Assembly (NCBI GenBank): GCA_944392975.1
Contig: CALXYN010000018.1
Location: forward strand, 1-41,812
Length of the DNA stretch: 41,812 nt
Reading direction: 5' to 3'
DNA from: an uncultured Spirochaetaceae bacterium
GTDB taxonomy: Bacteria; Spirochaetota; Spirochaetia; Sphaerochaetales; Sphaerochaetaceae
A program made the position numbers and the translations under genes. Of this stretch, positions 26,398 through 32,829 are shown in pieces. Within the stretch, counting starts at the first letter, position 1, and every line of letters begins with the position of its first letter. The notes beneath the pieces were generated by a model. The model worked only from the letters and a program-made list of their open reading frames with translations, did not search any database and was not told the origin of the DNA.

Positions 26398-26700
26398 ATG
26401 CCTCCATCCCAAGCTTTTATTATTCCTATAGTGTTCAAAGGCATCAAACACCTACTGGATGTCAGGAAGACTGAAGCTGCATTCTCTCCATTCTCAAAAC
26501 AGCAGATACTCAGTCTGGACGAAAAGCTCTTTGCTCTCAGGAGAGGCAATGGTAACGGATCAATAACAGCCGTAATAAACGTCAGTGGCGATTATATTTC
26601 CATCGATACTGGTACAAGCGGAACAGATATCCTTACAGGCGAACATCTTGAAAGCAAGACAACGCTTTCTCCGTATCAGGTGAGATGGATCAGACATTAA
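26398..26700 (+). pseudogene. C-terminal fragment of a GH13 sucrose-phosphorylase-like enzyme
   Basis: From about residue 12 of this 100-codon frame the sequence reads like the end of the sucrose/glucosylglycerate phosphorylase branch of glycoside hydrolase family 13. It has KGIKHLLDVRKTEAAFSP, then EKLFALRRGNG, a short INVSGDYISID strand set, DILTGEHL, and a final SPYQVRWI. Complete enzymes are about 480-560 residues with a catalytic barrel, none of which is seen. The ATG at 26398 has no ribosome binding site. It ends one base before the first of two direct repeats, suggesting the gene was cut there. Confidence 0.55.
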
Positions 26701-26879
26701 GAGTAAGGGTCTGTTATACGAGAAAATGCCAATTGCCCATAAGGGCCGGGAGACCTATTGGAAAGGCTGGGAAAGCTATGAGAAAAGCAGTCCCAGCCTT
26801 TCTTTCCATACTCATGCCCAGAAAAACACAGAGTTGCATCATATTGGATCAGACCTGTGATACTAGAGGTCTTGAAGTT
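26701..26879 (+). repeat. Direct repeat copy A flanking the toxin-antitoxin pair
   Basis: About 179 bases match 27570-27748 over their whole length, by eye at roughly 80-85 percent, starting at GAGTAA and ending at AGAGGTCTTGAAGTT. A shared core includes ACGAGAAAATGCCAATTGCC and CCATACTCATGCCCAGAAAA. Inside each copy AAGGCTGG and CCAGCCTT form an inverted repeat that could fold as a hairpin. No coding frame is shared convincingly. Confidence 0.85.
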
Positions 26880-26936
26880 GTGGATTGAATGATATCCGAT
26901 ATGGATATACAATCTTTATCGGATAGGGAGATGAAA

Positions 26937-27203
26937 ATGATTGCAACCGTTTCAAAATGGGGAAACTCACTCGGAATAAGGGTTCCCTCCGACATAACAG
27001 CGGCAACAGGAATCAGTGAAGGCGACAAGGTCGAGATTACGAGCCGGAGCGATGGGAGCATCATCATACGGAAGAAAAAGAAAGATGTAGCACAGCTGAA
27101 AGCTTTCGGGGCGCTGCACCGATATGCGAATCCTGATCTCATTCAGCTTGAAAACAAGGCTTTCGGGATGGCTATGGAAGAGAAATACGGGAAGGGCAAG
27201 TGA
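26937..27203 (+). CDS. AbrB/MazE-type antitoxin, partner of the PIN toxin
   Basis: The product is 88 residues from the ATG at 26937. The N-terminal half is the swapped-hairpin AbrB/SpoVT DNA-binding fold: MIATVSKWGNSLGIRVP, then GISEGDKVEI and GSIIIRKKKK. The C-terminal half (AFGALHRYANPDLI onward) would bind the toxin. The AGGGAG at 26925-26930 fits the ATG at 26937 with six bases; an ATG at 26931 abuts it and starts further upstream do not fit. The toxin start overlaps the stop codon, as in VapBC and related pairs. It would repress its own promoter, probably in 26880-26930. Confidence 0.85.
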   Translation: MIATVSKWGNSLGIRVPSDITAATGISEGDKVEITSRSDGSIIIRKKKKDVAQLKAFGALHRYANPDLIQLENKAFGMAMEEKYGKGK

Positions 27204-27571
27204 TGTATATCGATACCAACTATCTTCTCCGGTATATGCTCAATGACATCCCGGAACAGTCTGAAAAGGCGGCGGAAGCGATAGCGGAAGGCGCTGCAAT
27301 ATATCCAGAGATAGTCCCGGAAGCTGTATATGTCCTGCATAAGATATACGGGATAGGACGCAAGGATGTCGCGTCTGCTCTTATTGATGTACTTGATGAC
27401 GTCGATGTGGAAAGAAAGGAACAGATAAGGGAAGCCCTGATACTTTTCAAAGAGACCAGACTGGACTATGTGGACTGCCTTCTCCTGGCAGGATTCCTGT
27501 CAGGGAAAAACGATTTTGTCACGTTCGACAAGAAACTCAGGAACAAGAAGAATTCTTTATCCAATAATTGA
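27203..27571 (+). CDS. PIN-domain ribonuclease toxin (VapC-like)
   Basis: The 122-residue protein is a PIN domain. The four acidic residues expected at the metal site are present: Asp4 in YIDTN, Glu40 in IVPEAVYVL, Asp91 in YVDCLLLA and Asp109 in VTFDKKL. Such toxins cleave tRNA or rRNA when the antitoxin is lost. The ATG overlaps the antitoxin TGA by one base (TGATG); a GTG at 27200 is an alternative. The last codons reach the edge of the second direct repeat, so the repeat may have replaced the original C-terminus. Confidence 0.85.
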   Translation: MYIDTNYLLRYMLNDIPEQSEKAAEAIAEGAAIYPEIVPEAVYVLHKIYGIGRKDVASALIDVLDDVDVERKEQIREALILFKETRLDYVDCLLLAGFLSGKNDFVTFDKKLRNKKNSLSNN

Positions 27572-27748
27572 GTAAAGGGCTGCTGTACGAGAAAATGCCA
27601 ATTGCCAATAAATGACAGGGAGGCCTATTGAAAAGGCTGGAAAAGCTATGAGAAAAGCAGCCCAGCCTTTCTCTCCATACTCATGCCCAGAAAAATACAA
27701 AATTGCAGCATACTGAATCTGACATGTGATGCCAGAGGTCTTGAAGTT
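27570..27748 (+). repeat. Direct repeat copy B flanking the toxin-antitoxin pair
   Basis: Second copy of the 179-base repeat, in the same orientation as 26701-26879 and 869 bases from it. It begins within the last two bases of the toxin stop codon. Differences between the copies are scattered substitutions and a few one-base gaps, so the duplication is not very recent. On the minus strand the internal stem CCAGCCTTTTC could help end transcription. Confidence 0.85.
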
Positions 27749-27902
27749 TAGGTTTCTTTGCGGGGAGATCGTTTTTCCAGGAGCCGAATCTAAGCTGACT
27801 CTTTCTCGTCCAGCAGTGAATACCAAAAGGGACTGTACACTCGTCCATCTTTTCTGTTTTCTCATGCAACAGCCCCATTTTCCTCATCAATTCTGTTAGT
27901 CC

Positions 27903-29645
27903 TTAGTTACGAACAAACGCAGTTATCACCTTTATCTCACCACCTGCAGATTTCACTTTGTATCTCTTTACTGATGAAGGAATGATGAAGGTTTCTGCAT
28001 AATGCACTGTAAATGGTTCAAATTCTCCATCAAAGCTTTCAATGACAGCTTCCTTTCCATCTACAAGATTGCAGACATGCATACTGTCACCCATAGTCAC
28101 AGAATAAGAACGGTCTGTTGTATAACGTTCTGTCTCAATGAATTCAAGGCTATGAAGTCCTGTATGCTCCTTCTTGTACCCATCACAGCATTCCAGTGTT
28201 TTTTCCTGGTGTACAAGGTTGTTCATGACCCATTCGGTTGTGCGGTTGAACTGAATATTATTCATACCATGTTCAATATGAATCGGGCGTGGAAGGCCAT
28301 CTAGCCCCACTCTGCCCCAATCCCAGAGCTTGAATGTGAAAATATAAGGCGTTGCGCTTATTTCCAAAACCATTGTGTCTGCACCGGAACAATGAACAGT
28401 ACCAGCAGGAATCAGAATGTGATCATGTTTCTTAACCGGAACCTTGTTAACATACTTCTCTGCAGGGAACATGATTTCGCCTTTCTGTGCACGTTCAAGG
28501 TCCCTCTTCATCTCATCCTTATCAACACCATCTTTCAAACCAATATACACACATGAATTCTCCTTTGCATCGAGGATGTAATAGCTCTCATCCTGCGTAT
28601 AATGCATACCGAATGTCTTCTGTATATACTCAGTCAGAGGATGCACCTGCAAGGAAAGATTCTGTCCATCCATTGTATCTAGAAAGTCAAACCGGATAGG
28701 GAATTCACGGCCAAACCTTGCAATATTCTTAGCTCCGAGGAATGGTTCAGGATATGTCAGAATCATATCCATCATAGGTAGTGAGACAAAGTCATCACCG
28801 AATTTGAGATTTATGCAATTTTCCTCAGGGACCCCATCAAAGCTCCAGGCATAGTTTTCCTCTTCGGGGGGAAGAGAGCAAACATGCTTCATCCACTGAC
28901 CGCCCCAGACCCCCGGATCGAAATACGGTTCCATCCTGAATGGTTTATGACTGGCCTGATCCATAGCTGTAAAAAAAGCTTCTGCAGGAATCATCTTGGG
29001 CTGTTTCTCATTGTTTGTATCAACGATGTAATCCATATGATGAAACAGCTTGTCTTTATGCTTGTCAGCAAGTCTCCACTCTATGAAATAGCCTCTTTTC
29101 ACCTTTGCAAGGACTGCATCTGAAGGATTGTCTGCAAGCCAGTTTGTATCGCCTCTTCTATACCTGAGCTGGCATTCCCATCTGTTGAGGTCAAAATATA
29201 TTGAAATATCTCCAGCTGTAATCAGGGAAGCTCCACAGCCTATCACAAGAATGATACCGCTTTCGGTTTCATCAATCTCTTCTGCAATAGTCTTGAGCTT
29301 TTCCTTATCAAAGCATGCTTTTATCTCTTTTGATGTCATGTATGCAAATACTCTGTCATCAGAGAGATAATCTCGGAAGATATCATCAAGCTTCTCATAT
29401 GGGAAAAGTGCATTATCAGAAAAAACCGTCAGCGCAGGTTTCAGTCCGGCAAGGCCGTCGGCAATTGTTTCTGCTTTCACGCCTGGATATAAATCGCAGA
29501 CAACCACCGTTTTTTCACGGTTACCCACACATTTCTGTATTTCCATGCAGATAGCGTCATATCCGGAAATGACTGCTCCATCATACCCTTTGACGGTTGT
29601 CATCGGATGAAGATCATAATTTGAGTAAGTATGGTATTCATACAT
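27903..29645 (-). CDS. Two-domain class I mannose-6-phosphate isomerase
   Basis: The enzyme interconverts mannose-6-phosphate and fructose-6-phosphate with a zinc ion. The metal site of the cupin-like ManA domain is complete: Gln333 and His335 in SLQVHPLTEY, Glu353 in QDESYYIL and His418 in AGTVHCSG. It spans roughly 235-580. Residues 1-215 form a separate domain that resembles the uridine-kinase-like part of long PMIs, but no P-loop lysine or serine pattern is visible (VIGCGASLI in its place), so it is probably not a kinase. Total 580 residues, against about 320-390 for plain ManA. It overlaps the upstream ROK gene by eight bases, so the two form one operon for hexose use. Confidence 0.85.
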   Translation of the reverse strand: MYEYHTYSNYDLHPMTTVKGYDGAVISGYDAICMEIQKCVGNREKTVVVCDLYPGVKAETIADGLAGLKPALTVFSDNALFPYEKLDDIFRDYLSDDRVFAYMTSKEIKACFDKEKLKTIAEEIDETESGIILVIGCGASLITAGDISIYFDLNRWECQLRYRRGDTNWLADNPSDAVLAKVKRGYFIEWRLADKHKDKLFHHMDYIVDTNNEKQPKMIPAEAFFTAMDQASHKPFRMEPYFDPGVWGGQWMKHVCSLPPEEENYAWSFDGVPEENCINLKFGDDFVSLPMMDMILTYPEPFLGAKNIARFGREFPIRFDFLDTMDGQNLSLQVHPLTEYIQKTFGMHYTQDESYYILDAKENSCVYIGLKDGVDKDEMKRDLERAQKGEIMFPAEKYVNKVPVKKHDHILIPAGTVHCSGADTMVLEISATPYIFTFKLWDWGRVGLDGLPRPIHIEHGMNNIQFNRTTEWVMNNLVHQEKTLECCDGYKKEHTGLHSLEFIETERYTTDRSYSVTMGDSMHVCNLVDGKEAVIESFDGEFEPFTVHYAETFIIPSSVKRYKVKSAGGEIKVITAFVRN

Positions 29646-30525
29646 TTTGCTGACCTCCCCTTTTCATTGCCTGAAACAATCCCTGAAAAACGCGTAGAGA
29701 TGTATCAAGTTCAATATGTATTTTTATATTCCTATCAAGACACAATGCAGAAATCTGCTTTGAGAAGAACCTGAATGATTTCGATATCTGTCCTGCAAAC
29801 ACAATCATGTCAGGCTTAAATGAATCGACAAATGGTCTGACAGCAGCTTCAAGATTTGCTCCAAATTCATCAAAAAGAGAAAGAGCCCTTCCATCTCCAG
29901 AAGAAGCAAGTTCATCAAGAAGACGACCAGCAACATCATGGCCAAAGTATCTGACTGCCAGTTCTGACTGGCCTCTTGCAGAGATATAATCATCGATGAT
30001 TGAATCCTTGAAAGGGTAATTATATATCCACCCGTCCGCTGGTATCCCGAGTGTCTGATCTGCAGAACATCTGTCATTTACAACAAAAGCAGAACCAGCT
30101 CCAGTTCCAATGACAACAAACATTATTTTTCCTGTCTTTCCAGAAACAGTTGATGCGTATCCTTCTGCAAAGGCGGCAACATCATGCAAGAATACTGTCC
30201 GTGCTGATGACAGCTTGCTATCAAGCAGTCCGGAAAGACCTTCCATGACAGGAATTCCATAGATTGAATCGTATTTACCGATACCTTGCATGAGGCTTAT
30301 TCCTTTCTCATAGTCAAAGGGGCCGGGAAATGCGAACCCTATGCCATCACATCTCTCAGCCTTTTCAGCCTCCATTGCTATTACAGAAGCAATGTTTCTG
30401 AAGATTGTATCTTTATCTGCAGAAGACATTGAAGGATGCTCTGAAATCGTTCCCAGAAGCTGTCCGCTTTCATTGATTATTCCGGATTTGATATTAGTTC
30501 CACCTGCATCAAGCATTACATACAT
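29638..30525 (-). CDS. ROK-family sugar kinase-like protein
   Basis: The 295-residue product has the ROK/ASKHA fold: the ATP phosphate-1 loop DAGGTNIKSG (6-15), the sugar-site loop FAFPGPFD (65-71), Asp115 in HDVAAFAEG at the usual catalytic-base position, and the phosphate-2 loop VIGTGAGSAF (138-147). No helix-turn-helix precedes it, so it is the kinase type and not a repressor. The ROK zinc motif (CxCGxxGC) is absent: the place after the phosphate-2 loop reads LGIPADGWIYNY. The substrate may be a hexose such as glucose, fructose or N-acetylmannosamine; pairing with the isomerase suggests mannose or fructose metabolism. Confidence 0.8.
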   Translation of the reverse strand: MYVMLDAGGTNIKSGIINESGQLLGTISEHPSMSSADKDTIFRNIASVIAMEAEKAERCDGIGFAFPGPFDYEKGISLMQGIGKYDSIYGIPVMEGLSGLLDSKLSSARTVFLHDVAAFAEGYASTVSGKTGKIMFVVIGTGAGSAFVVNDRCSADQTLGIPADGWIYNYPFKDSIIDDYISARGQSELAVRYFGHDVAGRLLDELASSGDGRALSLFDEFGANLEAAVRPFVDSFKPDMIVFAGQISKSFRFFSKQISALCLDRNIKIHIELDTSLRVFQGLFQAMKRGGQQNV

Positions 30526-30542
30526 GGCAAATCACCCTGTTA

Positions 30543-30562
30543 AATGTTATAACATTATATCA
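30543..30562 (-). promoter_or_regulatory. Extended -10 promoter and 14-bp palindrome of the ROK-isomerase operon
   Basis: AATGTTATAACATT (30543-30556) is a perfect 14-bp palindrome. It overlaps an extended -10 element TGATATAAT (minus, 30562-30554) and lies 17 bases before the ROK start codon. A repressor bound there would block transcription directly. A clear -35 box is not evident, as often with extended -10 promoters. The regulator is unknown. Confidence 0.5.
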
Positions 30563-30607
30563 TTAATAAAAACAAGCATTAGTTTTATCAAAAAAAGAAA
30601 AGCGGAA

Positions 30608-31057
30608 CTAATCTTTCTCCATAAGCCATCTATGCAGGGAGATACCTCTTCTTACCGCAATATCTTCTCTGACAACAGAATATCCCATATGGCTGAAAAA
30701 TGGCTTTGCACAGTCAGAAACATAGACCTGAATGCGTTTATCTGTCATAGCCTCCAATGCTTTCAATAAAACCTTGCCGACGCCTCTTCCCTGATACTCT
30801 GAAGAAACGTAGAGCATATCCAGAAGCCCTGTTTCAGGGAAAATACTGCCAAATCCAAGAAGGCTATTCCCTTCTAATGCACAGATACAATAAGAAGCGA
30901 GCAATGGTTCTGAAAAACTTTCAGGATCAATGTCATCCGGAGCCCAGGCCTCCAGCTGAGAAGGCATATATGAGCTACAGCAGACAGTTCTGACAGTATC
31001 CCTGAAAAGCTTGACGACATCCTCAGAAAGCAATGAGTTGAATCTTTCTATGCGCAC
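30608..31057 (-). CDS. GNAT-family N-acetyltransferase
   Basis: The 149 residues hold the acetyl-CoA-binding motif A in strand-turn-helix form: LLDMLYVSSEYQGRGVGKVLLKAL, with the Q/R-G-x-G loop QGRGVG at 89-94. The end with FFSHMGYSVV matches the usual motif B region. The acceptor (an amine of a small molecule, peptide or protein) is unknown. It is divergent from the TSCPD gene with 46 bases between the two starts, which must hold both promoters. No link in function to the ROK-isomerase operon is evident. Confidence 0.85.
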   Translation of the reverse strand: MRIERFNSLLSEDVVKLFRDTVRTVCCSSYMPSQLEAWAPDDIDPESFSEPLLASYCICALEGNSLLGFGSIFPETGLLDMLYVSSEYQGRGVGKVLLKALEAMTDKRIQVYVSDCAKPFFSHMGYSVVREDIAVRRGISLHRWLMEKD

Positions 31058-31103
31058 TTGCTCCTCTCCTTATCTTCAGTTATCTTACATCGAGGAGATG
31101 ACA

Positions 31104-31355
31104 ATGAGAACAATAGAATATAAGACACAAGGAACATGTTCCAAAATGATTACATTTGAACTCGATGATGACAACAGAATCCACAATCTGAAGTTCAATG
31201 GAGGATGCAATGGGAATCTGCAGGGAATAGGAAAACTTTGCGAAGGGCAGAAAGCAGAGGATGTGATGGAAAGGATAAAAGGAATCAGATGCGGCTTTAA
31301 ACCGACATCATGCCCTGACCAGTTATCAAAAGCAATTGCAGAAGCTCTTAACTGA
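31104..31355 (+). CDS. TSCPD-domain protein (TIGR03905 type)
   Basis: The 83-residue product is cysteine-rich (Cys12, 35, 46, 63, 70) and ends in the name-giving motif TSCPD at 68-72, with GGCNGNLQGI at 33-42. The domain also occurs at the C-terminus of B12-dependent ribonucleotide reductases, where its cysteines bind metal. The function of the free-standing protein is unknown; metal binding is inferred. GAGGAG at 31092-31097 fits the ATG at 31104, whereas the ATG at 31098 directly abuts it. A strong terminator follows. Confidence 0.85.
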   Translation: MRTIEYKTQGTCSKMITFELDDDNRIHNLKFNGGCNGNLQGIGKLCEGQKAEDVMERIKGIRCGFKPTSCPDQLSKAIAEALN

Positions 31356-31359
31356 AAAT

Positions 31360-31386
31360 AATCCCTCACATGAGGGATTTTGTTTT
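31360..31386. terminator. Bidirectional terminator after the TSCPD gene
   Basis: AATCCCTCA (31360-31368) and TGAGGGATT (31371-31379) pair and are followed by TTTTGTTTT on the plus strand. On the minus strand the stem is followed by ATTTTC, so it may also end transcription of the converging small gene, whose stop codon lies at its edge. Confidence 0.85.
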
Positions 31387-31721
31387 CAGATATTAATTCC
31401 TCTTGCAGTCATGAACGCCACAAAATCATTATAGATTGATATGTCTGCAATGACCTCCTCACCATCAAGCGCTATTCCCTGGCACGAAGTGAGGGCAATG
31501 AAATCAGGGACGGTGATTACTTCATCCTTATCAGCTCTTTCAAAGAGATATGGTACGCTGGATTCGCGAAAGCTTTCATTACCATTACGTCTTTCCCAAT
31601 CCGTTATCATGGCGACAGTAGAGCGCTGAGAAAGCCATCCTTCAATCTCTCTCATAGGGTTCCTGATAAAACGACGTGCGTAAGCTGTCAGGGAATAATA
31701 ATCATCATAATCGGGAATCAT
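31386..31721 (-). CDS. Small protein with a possible KilA-N-like segment
   Basis: The product has 111 residues from the ATG at 31721, chosen because GAGGAGG lies five bases upstream; an earlier start at 31757 would reach into the rpsG terminator region. It begins acidic and tyrosine-rich (PDYDDYYSLTAYARRF), then has GWLSQRSTVAMITDWERRN, which resembles the WL-R-T-FI-WE core of KilA-N/phage antirepressor domains. The second half (VPDFIALTSCQGI) resembles their later part only weakly. It is a lone gene squeezed between rpsG and the TSCPD gene. The identity is uncertain; a DNA-binding role would be inference. Confidence 0.55.
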   Translation of the reverse strand: MIPDYDDYYSLTAYARRFIRNPMREIEGWLSQRSTVAMITDWERRNGNESFRESSVPYLFERADKDEVITVPDFIALTSCQGIALDGEEVIADISIYNDFVAFMTARGINI

Positions 31722-31763
31722 AAAGCCTCCTCTACAAATAATACCACAAGAGAACAAAAATAC

Positions 31764-31787
31764 ACTGAGCCCGTAAAATTACAGGCT
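31764..31787. other. Inverted repeat after the rpsG terminator
   Basis: TGAGCCCGTAA and TTACAGGCTCA form a near-perfect inverted repeat (one C/A mismatch) of 24 bases, between the rpsG terminator and the small leftward gene at 31386. It may be a second, back-up stem ending ribosomal transcription or an operator for the small gene. Confidence 0.4.
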
Positions 31788-31792
31788 CAAAT

Positions 31793-31814
31793 AAAAAGCC
31801 TCCCCGAAGGGAGG
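31793..31814 (-). terminator. Terminator of the rplJL-rpoBC-rpsLG unit
   Basis: CCTCCC (31799-31804) and GGGAGG (31809-31814) form a short stable stem, which on the minus strand has the TTCG tetraloop. A five-T run follows (31797-31793). It stands 20 bases after the rpsG stop codon and shows that transcription ends here and does not continue into tuf. Confidence 0.9.
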
Positions 31815-31834
31815 TTTTATAAGTGTCCTGAAGA

Positions 31835-32305
31835 CTACCAGCGGAAGTGGCTGAATGCCTTGTTTGCATCTGCCATTCTGTGTACATCTTCCTTCTTCTT
31901 GAAAGCTGCACCAGTGGAGTTGTAAGCATCCATAAGCTCTGCTGCAAGCTTATCGCTCATGCTCTTACCGTTGCGGGCGCGAGCAGCTGCAATAATCCAG
32001 CGCATTGCAAGTGCTTCTCTTCTTTCTTCCCTGATCTCAACAGGAACCTGATATGTAGCACCACCTACACGTCTTGACTTGACCTCAACAACAGGCTTTA
32101 CATTGTCGACAGCCTTTGTGAAGATATCAAGCGGATTCTCACCACTCTTATCACCGAGTTCCTGCATTGCTGTATAAAGAATGCGTGTAGAGACACTCTT
32201 CTTACCATCAAGCATCATGCGGCAAATGAACTTCTCGACAACTGTGCTGTGGTAAATCGCATCTGGGGTAGCCTTTCTGGCTGGAGCTTTTCTATCTCTT
32301 GACAT
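31835..32305 (-). CDS. rpsG: 30S ribosomal protein S7
   Basis: S7 nucleates assembly of the 30S head and contacts E-site tRNA. The 156 residues have [20 protein letters not shown] near 25-44, the beta-hairpin with [14 protein letters not shown] at 79-92, and the C-terminal helix with [20 protein letters not shown]. In many bacteria fusA follows rpsG; here a terminator does. Confidence 0.97.
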   Translation of the reverse strand: MSRDRKAPARKATPDAIYHSTVVEKFICRMMLDGKKSVSTRILYTAMQELGDKSGENPLDIFTKAVDNVKPVVEVKSRRVGGATYQVPVEIREERREALAMRWIIAAARARNGKSMSDKLAAELMDAYNSTGAAFKKKEDVHRMADANKAFSHFRW

Positions 32306-32317
32306 ATCTTTCTCCTA

Positions 32318-32692
32318 TCAAGCCTTTGGCTTCTTTGCGCCGTACTTGGAGCGGCTGCGCTTGCGATCTGCAACACCGAGGGTATCCTTGGTACCGCGGA
32401 TGATGTGATACCTTACACCTGGGAGGTCCTTTACTCTTCCGCCTCTGATAAGAACAACAGAGTGCTCCTGAAGGTTATGACCGATACCAGGAATGTATGC
32501 GGTAACTTCGATTCCGTTGGAAAGGCGCACACGAGCTACCTTTCTGAGAGCAGAGTTCGGCTTCTTAGGAGTTACTGTCATAACTCTGGTGCAAACTCCT
32601 CTCTTCTGAGGGCATCCCTGAAGAGCCGGAGACTTTGTCTTCGACTTAGAGGTTTCTCTACCCTTTCTAATAAGCTGATTAATAGTAGGCAT
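32318..32692 (-). CDS. rpsL: 30S ribosomal protein S12
   Basis: S12 sits at the decoding centre. The 124 residues run from the ATG at 32692 ([11 protein letters not shown]); an in-frame ATG four codons upstream has no support. The two loops targeted by streptomycin-resistance mutations are wild type: [11 protein letters not shown] at 41-51 and [13 protein letters not shown] near 84-96. Streptomycin sensitivity at this target would be expected. It is 137 bases from rpoC, the largest gap in the operon. Confidence 0.97.
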   Translation of the reverse strand: MPTINQLIRKGRETSKSKTKSPALQGCPQKRGVCTRVMTVTPKKPNSALRKVARVRLSNGIEVTAYIPGIGHNLQEHSVVLIRGGRVKDLPGVRYHIIRGTKDTLGVADRKRSRSKYGAKKPKA

Positions 32693-32797
32693 CTTACGAT
32701 ACACTCCTTAAAATTGACCCGCTCATCTCACAGTTGAGGGATCTATGCCACACAAGCAGCACATCTATTCAGAACGATGGTCAGCATGAGAACTGCC

Positions 32798-32829
32798 ACA
32801 AAAGCCCAGAAGGGGCGCCAACAGGCGCC
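32798..32829 (-). terminator. GC-rich hairpins just after rpoC
   Basis: GGCGCC pairs with GGCGCC around TGTT (32829-32814), starting at the base after the rpoC stop codon. A small second stem GCCC/GGGC followed by TTTT overlaps its end (to about 32799). The structure could be a leaky terminator or an RNA-processing site that separates rpoBC from rpsL-rpsG. Confidence 0.45.

Noticed and set aside
26701-27748. The two 179-base repeats as insertion sequence ends
   Set aside because: They are direct, not inverted, show no transposase between them and no obvious target duplication; the toxin-antitoxin pair is the only content. Kept as repeats instead.
25144-31757. tRNA genes or a CRISPR array in the non-coding stretches
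   Set aside because: No cloverleaf with a GTTCGA-type arm and no regularly spaced short repeats were found in either strand by eye.
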